Shown piece by piece: positions 10,778 through 22,700 of a DNA stretch of 64,000 bases. Below the pieces are notes generated by a model. The model had not been told where the DNA came from. It ran no database searches and saw only the letters and a list, made by a program, of their open reading frames with translations. Each line of letters starts with the position of its first letter. Positions within the stretch are counted from its first letter, which is position 1. This stretch comes from Polytrichum commune (lineage: Eukaryota; Streptophyta; Polytrichopsida; Polytrichales; Polytrichaceae): assembly GCA_950295325.1 (NCBI GenBank), contig OX485805.1, positions 28,197,501 to 28,261,500 of the forward strand, read 5' to 3'. The position numbers and the translations under genes were made by a program.

Positions 10778-13700
10778 ATGCCTCGCAAGTGGGGGAAAGC
10801 GGATTATGACGACGACTACAATGATTATGAGGAGGATTACGACTACGAGGAGGAGGAGGTTACCCCTGCTTCTGTTCAACCAGCTCACACTTCAGTGGCC
10901 TCCGCAGGTGAGATAGTTAAATACCAAACTTTCACTTTTCAAGCTGATTTAATTGGCGGGTGGAGATGGGGAGCTTGTGAACATCATGGACATACAAGTG
11001 TGCTTCATTGTTAATGTCTTGTTGGTTCCTACTCTCAAACTCCACAGCTCCTATTGCATTCTCTGGAACTCTGGAATACTTGTAAGGATGTCGACTTTGT
11101 TCAGAACGGAGCCTTTGAGGATTCCAGGAGAGTGGAGAATTGTAGGACACAGAATTTCGTGCGCTAGAGTCTCACTAAATTTCACCATCGATGTATCCAA
11201 TCACCGTAGATATACCCATTTACTTTCTGACTGTACAACTAGGGACGTGATGGTATAGATGGACTGCGTAGCACACTGACCGTGGAGGACAGCTATATGC
11301 TCGTGCTTGGTGATGAATTCTAGCAATGGTCTGAGTTTACATTCTAGCAGCGATCTAAGCTTGTTGATGCCAGGGAATTGGGTGATGGTTTTGTCAAGTT
11401 CGAAAACCATATTGACCTTACGATAACAAGCAGGAGTCCTCCACATACATTTGCCATAGGGAAACCCATAGGTTTTAGACGAAGACCTCTACCATACTTC
11501 TTGTTGAGCAGGGTTCTTAAACCTTAGTCGAAATTGTATTCAGTTCTAGAGGGAATGAGGACCTCGAGTTAGTATGGAGTTGAATCCGTGTTACTTCTCG
11601 TCCAAGAGGTCATGGGCTTTTGTAGACTTCTTTGGCACCTCCTTCAGGGCCTCTCCTGCTGAGGTCAATTTCGTGGTTGCAAACCTCTCTAGACGAGCTT
11701 ACAAACAATTGTGGACTGTGCTTTGTATCACATTTCTAGTGCGCACATGGAATTCTGTTGATCTTGGTCTTGTTGGCCGTCTGAATTCGAAAAGCACACT
11801 GGTGTGCAAGGCAATCAATAGATTCTTGAAAACCCTAAGTGCGTGGTAGGGACGTTATGGGCGTCTAATGTTGTTTACTCACCACCTCTGGACATGTAGA
11901 TACTATATACTTTAGACCTGCTCAAATGGTGTCTGCCATGTATCTAACTTATTGTTTTGTGTTGTCTGATTTGCAGGGAATGGCCAGAGTCTTATTCCTC
12001 TCCAGCAAAATTCAATACTTGAATTGGGAGATCCTGAAGCGGGGGAAGATATGTGGCGTTGCTCAGTTTGCACTTTTGATAATCCTTTAGATAGTGCAAC
12101 TTGTGACATTTGTGATACACCCCGGGAGGAACTTTCTGAGACACCAACTACTTCAAAAGGTTCAGGTACAACTTCTATTCCTATATTTGTAGTGAAGAGC
12201 TTGTTCTTGCTGTATTCGCTCACAAAGTCCACCATACGTATACCCACTTTCTGAGGGTACAACTAGGGATGCGATGGAATAGATGGATTGCCTTGCACGT
12301 TCAACGTGGATGATAGTCATATGCTCATACTTGGTGATGAATTCCAGCAATGATCTGAGCATGCAATCCAGCAGGGATCTAAGCTTGTTGATGCTAGGGA
12401 GTTGGGTTGGGCTGTGCACATGCACGATGGTGTTCTCAGTGTGAATGCCATATTGGCCTTATGATAACGAGCAGGAATTCTTAAATATTTTGAATAGTCT
12501 GTCTTATGTGCCTATATTCTCTTTGTTTCTGCAGCCATTATTGAACCTAAACATGAGCGTGGCTCAGCTCTGGCAAGAGCTCTATTTAAACCACTGCCAG
12601 GCACAAAGTCGGATAAAGCATCGCCTTCAACTTCCTCTAAAAGTGATGTCATGGACATGTATCAAAATCTTGGGAGCAAATTTGCGAATTCTCTATCCCT
12701 TAGTCCTAAAATAGGTGAGGATTTTATTTAAAACACTATTGGTTGACTATAAGAAATCATGTTTCCATCTCTGGGTATCAGGCTTTGGAAATTCAAAGTT
12801 GACATTGGCCCTCCTTGTCGAGGGATACAAATATTTGTTTGGTAAGATTGAGAGAGGTTTGACCCTTTAAGCAGCGTACTGGGAACAGCTCTCCTGTATT
12901 TGAAACAAATTTGCATTCTATTGAAAATCAATCCATTATTTTTGAAAAGAGGTTATCTCAATGTGTTCATAATGTGCCTGTAGAGCACAATTTTTTTGTG
13001 TGTGTAATAGAGCAGAGTCAACTCAGGCTTTTTTGGGAGCACCAGTGATGTGGAGTGTAGTCTTTGCCTTCTGTTTATACAAGTTTCAGCAAGGTGGTCC
13101 TTCTGTGTTGACAGTACATCCTGATGGGTATTAGTATGAATGCAACCTTACAAAGAGGTTGTTTTTGTCCTCAACAGTGCCTTTTAAATTTGATACTCCC
13201 TCTCCAGACGAGAAGAATTTAGCAGCTCGGGGTATCAGAAAGATACATGCTAGTAAGTGGCATTTCTTCTCTTTTATCAACCCTTACGGAGGTGCTTTTT
13301 GACAATTTCTATGGTTTAAGATGAAATGTTTGATGAACTCTTAACGCTGTTTTCCAAAACCAGAGATTGGATGAATTTGTTTAGAGCTTGAATGAAAGTA
13401 CAACCTTTAAGCAGAAAGATACAGTAAAGATTATATTCATGTAAATGAAGGCACACTAGGTATACTACAAGATTACCAGTTCATTTGTAGAAATACTAGT
13501 TGCTTCTGCTTACAACCAGTACTGCATACAGAAAGAAAGTTAATAATAGTGTAATTGTAGGTATTAACTTCTCATTTAAATAATGAGTCAAAATGCATAT
13601 ATTACACTCTGTGGAAGGTGCCAAAGTAATCTAAGTTAAGGTCCTAGCTGACGATATTGGCCAAAAAAATGAAAATTTTGAAAACGGTATCCAAGAAGCT

Positions 13701-16700
13701 CTGTGGGGGCGTCTCAGTAGTTTAATGGTTAAGTACACTACTCTGATATGTGCAATTAGGTTGCCCCATGCTAATTTATTGACATGCCACACTATTTTGA
13801 ATTTTTATTACCACATTAACAAAATACAGAAATTATTTGTGGTTCCTATCTGGATTGGTAAACAATGTTCTAAGTTTGTATTTTGACTTCGATCCAAGGT
13901 AAATTGCATGGGTACAGAGGCAACCTATTCATGAAGCCAACCTAATTGCACATACCAGTGTAGTGCTTGTAGTATATTGTGTGTGAAATAGCTATATATG
14001 AAGTGATATTGTTTTAGTTCCTACTTTATATTCTCAATCTATGAATATAGTTCAATCTCTTCAAATAAAGTTTCCATCTTTAATTTTAAATATGAAGATT
14101 CCCTGTCATGCATCTTTTTATTGAAGGAATGTTCCTAACAATCATCAGAGTCTCTCAATCTAATTTAGAGTAATTGTTTCTGAAGATGGACAGTTTCATG
14201 CATGCTTATTCACACATGTTGTACTCTCTGTTAACAGAACCCTCTACAATATCAGAGGAGGCACCAAACGGCTCCAAAATTGGTTCCAAAGCTATAGGTG
14301 CTTCAAAATTAGTCACACCTGCTCCAATATTGAAGTCAAAGGTGATTTCTGCAATTCCTGCTGGGAGTATCAAAACAAAGAGTCAGAGTTCTGCAACTGA
14401 TTATCAATCTCGTGTCACGAATGGAAGTTCTGCAGAAGCCCCTACAATTGAACGGGGTGATATAAATGAGACATTGAAACAAATGACCATCAACAACAAT
14501 CAGAAGAATTCCAAATCTAGAGAAGTTTCTGATGCCTCAACAAGCACGCATGGTCTACCATTGGAGTCTTATGTGCCAGAGTCATGGATGCTTAAGGAGA
14601 AGAAGGAAGATCAAAAGCGGCTTCTACATCTTATTGTGGTGAGAAACTCTTCAAAGATCTTGGTTTCTGGTTTGATAAGGATATTGTTCGACCTACTTGT
14701 GTTATTATTGGAATGTGGACTGATGTTACCTGTACATACTTTCAGTGAGTAGTTTTGTCAGCTATGTTCATGAATTTTGTGATTGGCTTTGAAAAGGAAT
14801 GTGATTGGCTAGGATCTAGTTATTGCTTACAAAGTGGTAAGTGTCTTGTTGTAGCTTTGGAGGGGACAGATACAGTGTCATGAAACAGGGCACTTGTAAC
14901 TTATATCTAATATATCTGTCCCTGGTTTTGTACTGTACAAAACTTACAGTTTGATCTAGACGATGCTGTCCTTCCAAATACTGTAATGCTTTTGCATCTG
15001 TCTCAGCACACTTTTTCTATGGACTCTGCTTTGTAGGTAGGACATGTGGATGCTGGGAAATCCACACTTATGGGTCGAATTCTACACCTTTTGGGCCGGG
15101 TCACTCAAAAAGAGATGCACAAGAATGAAAAGGAGTCAAAGCAGCAAGTAAGTGCCTGAAATATTTTTACCCAGATTACTCCAGGCAGATGTATCTCTTT
15201 TGTTGTGAATTACAGGAAGGTTGATGTTCTGTTTATTAAATAGTATCCTCTGTCTGGAACTGATACAAACTAGTGGTGATATGATTTCTGGCTGATGACA
15301 ATCTGGCATTATCAGCAGAGAGTTTCATGGTGTAGTAACAGAATACCACTTTTAAGATGTTGCCATGGTCTGGTTTAGTGTGATTTCTGGCATCTTGCAT
15401 ATGCAGTTATTAAGGTGAAATCCCTGTTGCAGAAATTTTTTCAATACCCTTCACTTTAATATTTCCAGGACTATTGGATTGCAGGGGAAGGGTTCATTTG
15501 CATATGCATTTGTGTTGGATGAGGGAGCTGAAGAACGTGCTCGGGGAGTTACAATGACAGTAGCTGTAGCTCATTTTGAAACTTCAAGGCTACGTGTAGT
15601 TCTCTTAGATGCACCTGGCCATAAGGATTTTGTACCCAACATGATTTCTGGGGCCTCTCAAGCAGATGCAGCAGTGCTGGTTGTGGATGCATCAATTGGA
15701 GCGTTTGAGGCAGGGCTGGAGGGAGAGGGTCAAGGGAGGGGGCAAACCAGGGAACATGCACAGTTGGCGAGGAGTTTGGGGGTTGAGCAGTTGATTGTGG
15801 CTGTAAATAAGCTGGATGCTGTAAATTATGCTAAGGAACGTTTTGATTTTATTAAGATTACACTTCAGCCATTTTTGAAACAGTGTGGATTCAAAGATGG
15901 AGCTGTGCAATGGGTGCCTGTCAGTGCAGGCGATGGTCAGAATTTGACAAGTGCTCCAACAGAGGCAGCATTGAAGGCCTGGTGAGTTAATCTTTTCTCA
16001 ACTTCCACTGATCATGCATGTCAAGAGATTTGTAGGAGTGGGAGTGAGTATTTGCCAGTGTTTGGATTTTGTGATCTCATTCTACAGGCACAAATATTTT
16101 GTTTGTGCAACCACAAGGAACATCTTCTAGCATGTTCTGGTTTCCCTGTGAAGGTGAAGAATGTCAAACTAGTTGGAAATGAGGATAGCCTGTCATAGCA
16201 ATAATTAAATGCTGTCAAAGCTACAAATCTCTTACTGTTATATACAATCACGACCCATTTTGGAGAAGTCAAGTGTGTCACCTTTTGGCCTTTGTTGGAT
16301 ATCACTGTGGTTGTTATCTAGGTTAAGCCCGTATTAGTATTGAGGTAGTTTGAGAATGGCATTGGGCAGGTACAATGGGCCCAGTCTTGTGGAGCTGGTG
16401 GACTCACTGGAGCCTCCTGTAAGGCTTGTGGCTAAGCCTTTACGCCTTGTGATTGCTGAAGTGATGAAGACTCGTACCCTTGGTGCTAGTGCATTTGGAG
16501 GGAAGCTTGAATGTGGTGCTATCCAGATTGGTACCAAGGTTCGTACCCTGCAGGATGATCCTATATTTATGAATAGAATAGCTATGGATATGGCTGATGT
16601 GGTTTTAAGTGTACATTGTTTGTGACAAACTTGCTGCTCTTGATTTCTTCATGTGGTGCCCCTTTGGTGGAATTGTTTTTACCTCTACAGTGTGCTTCTC

Positions 16701-17605
16701 TCAGTAGTATATTTATATTGGCTCCTAGCCGCATTTATGTAACGTGCTGGAACTATTAATACTCAATGTGTTGAATGTATCATAATAATGCAGGTGAGAG
16801 TGATGCCCTCTGGTGAGATTGCCACAGTGAAGAGTATTGAGCAAGATGGGCAACCGTTGAGTATAGCAAGAGCTGGAGAGGGCGTGGATGTCGGTTTAAA
16901 TGGCATAGACCCAGGAATGCTGTCACCTGGCGGGGTTATTTGTCACCCTGACTATCCAGTGCCTGTAGCTATACGTTTTGAGATTCGATTATTGACATTG
17001 GAGATCAGGATTCCTATTCTTACTGGCTCACAGGTTAGTTTCGTCTGTGTTCTTCCCTCGTGAGTAATATCACATATATTCCTGGTTCAGTGCAAATCCG
17101 TGTTAATCAGATCTCAAAGTCCATCTACTTGCTACTTATCCTAACTTCGTTTGTTTTGGACAGGTGGTGTTGCATGTTCACCATGCTAGACAGCCTGCAA
17201 GAGTGGCTCAGCTTGTCTCATTATTAGATCCAAAGAAGGGTACAGTGCTTCGACAGCGCCCTCGCTGTCTGACTGCCAATCAAAGTGCCATTGTAGAGGT
17301 AAACAAGCATTTCTATACCGTTTGTCGTTATGATTGAAAGCATGTGCTAGATGGAGATGAGGTGATTCTTGTTGGATATGGTAATTAAACATATTACACA
17401 GGTGCATTCCTGAATCAGCTGTATGAGTTGTTTCCTTCCTGGTTCTGAAAGCAGTCCTTCTGTTGCCATGTTGCAGATAGTGCCTGATGAACCAGTTTGT
17501 ATTGAAAGATTTACAGACTTTCGGGCTTTTGGTCGAATAGCTTTGAGAGAAGGGGGAAAGACAATTGCTGTGGGCATAGTCACACGGATATTGGAACAAA
17601 AATAA
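10778..17605 (+). CDS. HBS1: HBS1-like translational GTPase (ribosome rescue/no-go decay), 11 exons
   Basis: HBS1 works with Pelota/Dom34 in the cytoplasm to release stalled ribosomes. Exons: 10778-10907, 11977-12165, 12535-12714, 13178-13252, 14238-14638, 15037-15147, 15485-15981, 16370-16538, 16794-17033, 17164-17298, 17477-17605. All junctions are GT-AG with matching phases and give 751 aa. The N terminus (MPRKWGK) leads into an Asp/Glu/Tyr-rich stretch. A RanBP2-type zinc finger follows, W70 with Cys 72, 75, 86 and 89, as in plant HBS1. Residues about 120-315 are a Ser/Thr-rich linker. The GTPase core has GHVDAGKS (327-334), RARGVTM (switch I), DAPGH (404-408) and NKLD (470-473); domains II and III follow, ending [10 protein letters not shown]. 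No key residue is missing. It is somewhat longer than my recollection of Arabidopsis HBS1 because of the linker. The [12 protein letters not shown] motif and the zinc finger favour HBS1 over EF-1alpha or eRF3. Intron 6 donor and exon 8 end were set by phase and homology. Confidence 0.94.
11205..11450 (-). repeat. Intron 1 copy of an intronic repeat in HBS1
   Basis: This stretch matches 12232-12480 in intron 2 over about 230 bp (shared words include ACAACTAGGGA, TTGGTGATGAATTC, GATCTAAGCTTGTTGATGC). On the minus strand both copies keep an open frame with a shared segment, INKLRSLL(E/D)C.LR.LLEFITK.EH. This suggests a fragment of a mobile element that once coded for protein, though I do not recognise the protein. 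Confidence 0.7.
12232..12480 (-). repeat. Intron 2 copy of the same intronic repeat in HBS1
   Basis: Same orientation as the intron 1 copy, about 1,030 bp away, with exon 2 between them. The flanks beyond each copy do not match, so this is two insertions or a small duplication rather than a simple tandem duplication of the whole exon 2 region. Confidence 0.7.
13705..13980. repeat. Imperfect foldback in HBS1 intron 4
   Basis: The segment around ATATGTGCAATTAGGTTG (about 13746-13763) pairs with CAACCTAATTGCACATACCA (about 13940-13959), and outer bases pair less well (AGTACACTACT against AGTGTAGTGCT). It looks like a small decayed MITE. It contains no coding sequence. Confidence 0.5.
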
Positions 17606-18165
17606 TTGCCATTTATTCTTTTAGTTAATCTAGCTTATAATTCACTCATATATGTGCTTTTGCAAAATCTTGCTCCAAGTACACAGTGTATGTAATCTTG
17701 TAATATAGGCCAGGTTGGCATGTTGGTTGTAGACAGTAGATGCCTTTTCGTCATCTCAGTACATAGTGTGGGCTGGGTTGTCAGCAATACGACCTGATCT
17801 TAGGGGCATTCTTATTCATTATCAAAGTGAAGATGCTTGTGCTCATCAATCGGTCATATATCTCCCCCCCAAATTACTGACTATTGACTATTGAATCTAA
17901 AATGGTTATCATATTCTGAGCAAGTAGTCCAATCTTGTATAAACCCATGCCTTTTTAGTAACCATTTTCGGAGTCACACCTAAGCACACATCACTCAAAC
18001 ATAGGTGTTCAATTAAGATTATCAACCGAATTAGGCATGTCTACCCTGCTGTCAATCACAATGACACAAGTATGTGCTCTTAGGTTTCCTAAAAAACGAA
18101 TTGTGTGGATATGTCGGATATGTCCACTTCAGACTGTTCATTTTGTATCAGGAGAACGCTTAAGA
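17606..18165. other. HBS1 3' flank and intergenic DNA
   Basis: Expected to hold the HBS1 3' UTR. AATAAT lies directly after the stop codon, but no clear polyadenylation signal can be singled out. No gene is seen. Confidence 0.4.
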
Positions 18166-18167
18166 CT

Positions 18168-19062
18168 ACAATAAAAATTGTATTTAGTGTCAGAAATTCT
18201 ATTTGTCTTGCTCGATACTAATTGTAAACAGCCAATGTAGCGTCACCAACACTAAATATAACCTAACATTATTTGTCATTTCTTGTAATAATACTTGGAC
18301 ATTATACATTTATGATGTTGCAATTATTGTCAATTCCTAAGTGATTTTTCATCCAAAATTTAAACACCCATGACAGTAATTCATTACATAAATGTTAGGA
18401 TGCAAAATATACCAAAATTGGATGAACTAAACGTAAATTAGGATTCGTAAACTTATTCATAGGTGTTATTAGAAAAGTTACCACAGTGACATAAAATACC
18501 ATATGACAGGTAATACAATACTTATGCTCCCTTCCCACCTGACTTTAGCTAAGACTAAAAGTATTTCTTAAAAACCGGGTAAAGCTCCCTCAATTATAGC
18601 GGAGGCATCCGGCTATCCCAATGCACCTACACGGACTTGCTCCGGAGATTATCGAGTAGGTTTTAGTTAAGTGGCTTTCACACATGTTCATTATTTTATC
18701 TACCAAACAATGAATGTTGGGTAGTTTTTGTCCCATCCCCAAATGCCTTACTACTCACCTATCTTACCATCGGTTTTTGTTAATGAAGCTCCTCGTGCCC
18801 TCATAGCTAAGACTAATAAGCAACCAATCACAAGGGCGGGAGGCGACACTTTTGAAGGTCCTATATTCTTGCCTCATGTTTAGGTACCGATGGGAGGGAG
18901 GGTCGGTGCTTGAGGCTTAAGACCTCCACTTGTAAGCCATGCCACATCATTTGCCAACTAGGCTCGGCACTAGATAATGTCGATGGTGTGAAGGCCAGGT
19001 TGTTAGAACCAACTTTTAGTCTTAGCTAAAGTCAGGTGGGAAGGGGGCATTAGTGTAGTTAT
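18168..19062 (+). mobile_element. Family B MITE, interrupted by a family A MITE
   Basis: The left part (GTATTTAGTGTC, then CTTGCTCGATACTAATTGTAAAC) and the right end (AATACAATA, interrupted, then TTTAGTGTAG) match the continuous copies at 61222-61566 and, inverted, 21074-21452. Removing the inserted 525-bp element plus one TTA restores the family B end. Net length is about 370 bp. Confidence 0.65.
18525..19049. mobile_element. PIF/Harbinger-like MITE, family A, copy 2 (525 bp)
   Basis: Ends TGCTCCCTTCCCACCTGAC and GTCAGGTGGGAAGGGGGCA, with a perfect TTA duplication on both sides (18522-18524 and 19050-19052). It is inserted close to the right end of a family B MITE, so family A moved after family B here. 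Confidence 0.85.
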
Positions 19063-19789
19063 TTGAACAAGTTATGTCTACCTTAGGCTAGGAGAGTAGG
19101 TATGCCCTCCCTCAACCGAGCGATTCCAATTTTGAGGAGATGTATTTACTTCGTTAAGTGCACTTATCTCCAACCACCAGATGATTCACGATGTATGAAG
19201 ATCATAGATTTTTAAACCACATTCATAGATTTTGTGACCATCTACATGAGTGTGAATGAGTGATAAGACCACATCATTCCTCTACAGTGTGATAATATTT
19301 GTGACCTTATTATTTTGGATGATCTCTCTCCCCCTCACACACACATGCAATATATATGCATATGGATTTCTTGAATGTCTGCATGAAACTCCAAATGCTC
19401 AACATTCACATTCTGAAATTAAAATTGGATATATTTGGAAAACTTATAATTTTTTTGGGACATTTGCAAATGCAAATATGTAGTAAGTTGAGTATGAGTG
19501 TATTTGCTCACAAGTCCCGAACATGAGAGCAATAAAGGGTGAGTATTTGAGGTAAAGAGAGTCCATAAAAGCTAAGTTATATGATACCAACACATCATCA
19601 TGCTCACCACATATATGATTTAGCATGGCATCAAGACTGATCTCCCATGTTAATTAGGGTAGCCTCCATGATTAATCATATAACAAGTGTCCCTTGTCAT
19701 TTTCTTTGGTTGTCACCCCATTGAATGCAAGATAATTTATATGTGTTGATGATGTAGGCCACATTAAATTAGATGTATAGTGTAGCTCT

Positions 19790-22700
19790 TTATGTTCCTC
19801 CATGCCGGGTGACGTTTGCAGTTATAGCGTTTTGGAGCTTCTCCACTTCTAATGCGTCATCCTCCTCCCTTGGAAAACCTTCCTGCATAATGGCAATTGG
19901 CCTTGAATTGCAACTCACTATTGTTGTCAAGAAGGAACTATATTAAGGTATGAGGGCCTTTCATGGTTTTTTTTAAAAATCATTTTTTGTCAGGAAACTA
20001 TATTATAGTGGTGTGTGGTTAGGTGTGGATATAAAAATGGACACCAAAAAGACATGTGTTAAAAGAGATTGGATTACATGCTCAAAATTTGTTATCCTTT
20101 CTAGACTCAAAAGTTGGGGGGGGGGGGGGGGGGAGAGGGCACTAGATAATCATTTAATTTTCTCAAATTTTTTCACTTTGATATGTTCATATGAGCTCCA
20201 ATTTTTTTGAGATAAATGGCTATGGACACAATTAAGAATTGGCACCCATGATGCCAAGATGCCAATTTGCGTATTTCACATCGTAGGAGAAGTGGGTGTA
20301 GAGCTAAAAATGTCCATTTGTGACATGCTTACCTTAGCAACATCTACTATATGTAGACAAATGCTAGAGCACATGTCTTGTGCAATTGGAAAATTTGTAA
20401 ATATCCCACTATGATCTATTTGCATAATTTTCAATTGCACGTGACATGTGCTATGGTAAGATTCCAAATTCTTTTCTCATTCATGAAGATGTCGTGGGCC
20501 TTGGCATAAATGTTAACTCAACTTGGACCACAAAGATTCTCCCATTCTGGTGATACCCACCAAATATCAATAACTGATTGGTATTATAATATTTAATACC
20601 AGTCCAAAGGGATTTTAATTACCACTATTGATATTGTGTATCGATACCATGCATTCACCTATATAGTGATTCAACATTGATGTAAACCAAGGTATGTGGC
20701 CCTGTCGTGGGCACTTCCAACTCCACGTACAGTTTCGGTGGTTGCTTTGGATTGATCATTGTTTCATCCCATTAGCTAGTGCAAATCACAAGATTTCATT
20801 TCAACTCTCAAAATTGGACATGAGATGCCAAAATTATATTGAGGTCAAAGTGAATATTTTCTTCCTCATCAAGTGGTCACATAGGTGTCCCAAATGTCAA
20901 TGAGGGAACCTAGAATGGTGGCCTTTATTTTGAGTGCATGGTCCAATCTCATCAGTACACTTGTAATTTTGGTGTCCGTTCTTAACTACAAACCTTGCAA
21001 TGTACCACTCAAATATAGGTCTCTGATCAAGAAGAGCGACCACATAAAAGTCCAATACCTTATCCCAAATAAGCTACACTAAATATGATATTTAGTGTCA
21101 TATGGTAATTAATGTCACTATGGTAACTTTTTGGGTGACACTTGTTATGAATAAGTTTACAAATACTATCATGGATGATGGATGAGTTTATCCATTGACT
21201 AACACCCTACCTTCTCTTATCAACAGCTTGTGATGAAATATAGTCACGGATGATTGAAATTTGGATAAATAATCAGTTGGTAAGTGACAATAACTGCAAA
21301 ACTGTAAATCTATAATCCCCCCAAAAGTTTACAAGGAATGACACATAATGTTGGGTTGACATTTAGTGTTGGTGACACTATAGCTCAGTTTACAATTACT
21401 ATTGAGCAAGACAATTAGATTTGGTGACACTAAATAACATATTCAGTGTAGTGAGTTGAGTGAGATACTCGAGGTATGCGGGCCTCAATCCAACACTAGT
21501 CTAGTCTTATCCATATGCCCATATTTGAGCTGTATATATGGCAATGCTTGCAGTCAAAACCGACCCAAAACACATTTGCTACGATGAAATTGGGTTGTGT
21601 GCTCAAAACAAGGACACCGTTCGAAGTGCAGTAGTTAACACAATTGGGAAGGCCAATGTGATCGCCTAAAGATGAAGGAGAATCTTGACTTCGACCCCCT
21701 GTAACCTTCGCATCTGAACCCCAATCTTGACACTTGAAACGACAATCTTCGTGACTCACAATTGCATGTGGAGTTGGAAGTGTTTGTTATAGGCCCACAC
21801 AATCGATGCAAGGTTTTGAGTGTTTGGGGGGTCCTGTGAGTTCTTACATATCGGAGAATGCGGATGGAGCCTGTACTGCCACCCAAGAGGAGGATTGGGG
21901 ACTCCTCTGTGAACACCATGCACGAAAGCACGCAATCGTCGATCAAATACGCCACCACTGGTTTCATCACCGAATTTTGCATGTCCCAAAGCTGCCATCC
22001 CCACATCACATTCAAACAAATGATGTAGCATCATTGGTTCCATCGTCCCAACGATTGAGAAGCACTAAACATCTCACCCGAAATTCATAAGATACAAGAT
22101 AGAGACGTGTCACATGACACCTCTCTTTGTCTTGTATCTTGTATCTTGTATCTAGGTGGCAGTTAGAGAGGGTGTCACATGACACTCGACGATACAAGAT
22201 AGATTGTGAAGACATAATATTAAGTAGCAAGTCCGAAATGACCTTCTCAAAAGAGCATCACACCGGCGTGTGCCGGTTTGATGCTTTGTCAAGAGCAAAG
22301 ATAGCGCCACTTTTGAGTTTTACTTAGGATGTTTTCAATTTATTTGGGTAGTTACTTTCAATGCTTAGAATCAAATATGTCGGTTTCTAGGAGAAAACTA
22401 ATGCCAAGTGGCAGTACAGGTTCTAATCTAGGCTAAATCACAATCTAAACACCTAAAAAGCAACGGGAAAGTTGGTGAGGTCAAAAAGGTAGTTGCACTT
22501 TTTGAAAAAGTCTCCCGACACCCGCATTGAAAAACCTTTTTGATACCTTTTTGGAGCTACTATATATTTGATTAATTATCCATTCATTCACCCTTGTTTT
22601 GCAAGCTTGTCCCTCCTTGTTGAGGTAATATTGCAGCACCTAAAGGTACCCTCCTAGCATTACTACTTAATGTTACGGACCAGTCTAATCAACACATCAC

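Noticed and set aside
13708..13775. tRNA-like sequence (TAGTTTAATGGTTAAGTAC)
   Set aside because: It loosely resembles an A box, but no B box or cloverleaf can be drawn, and the segment pairs with 13930-13980 as part of a foldback.
16539..16625. Extension of HBS1 exon 8 reading through to a stop
   Set aside because: The residues after GTK diverge from the family, while a GT donor at 16539 joined to 16794 restores VRVMPSGE, as in other HBS1 proteins.
20116..20133. Long G run (also 3361-3372, 53939-53954 and a C run at 55369)
   Set aside because: Homopolymers of uncertain true length in sequencing; no function inferred.
21496..21847. Read-through of dynein exon 16 as the C terminus
   Set aside because: The frame is open but enters a family H repeat, and a good donor (TAT/GTAAGA) and in-phase final exon at 19882 fit the family better.
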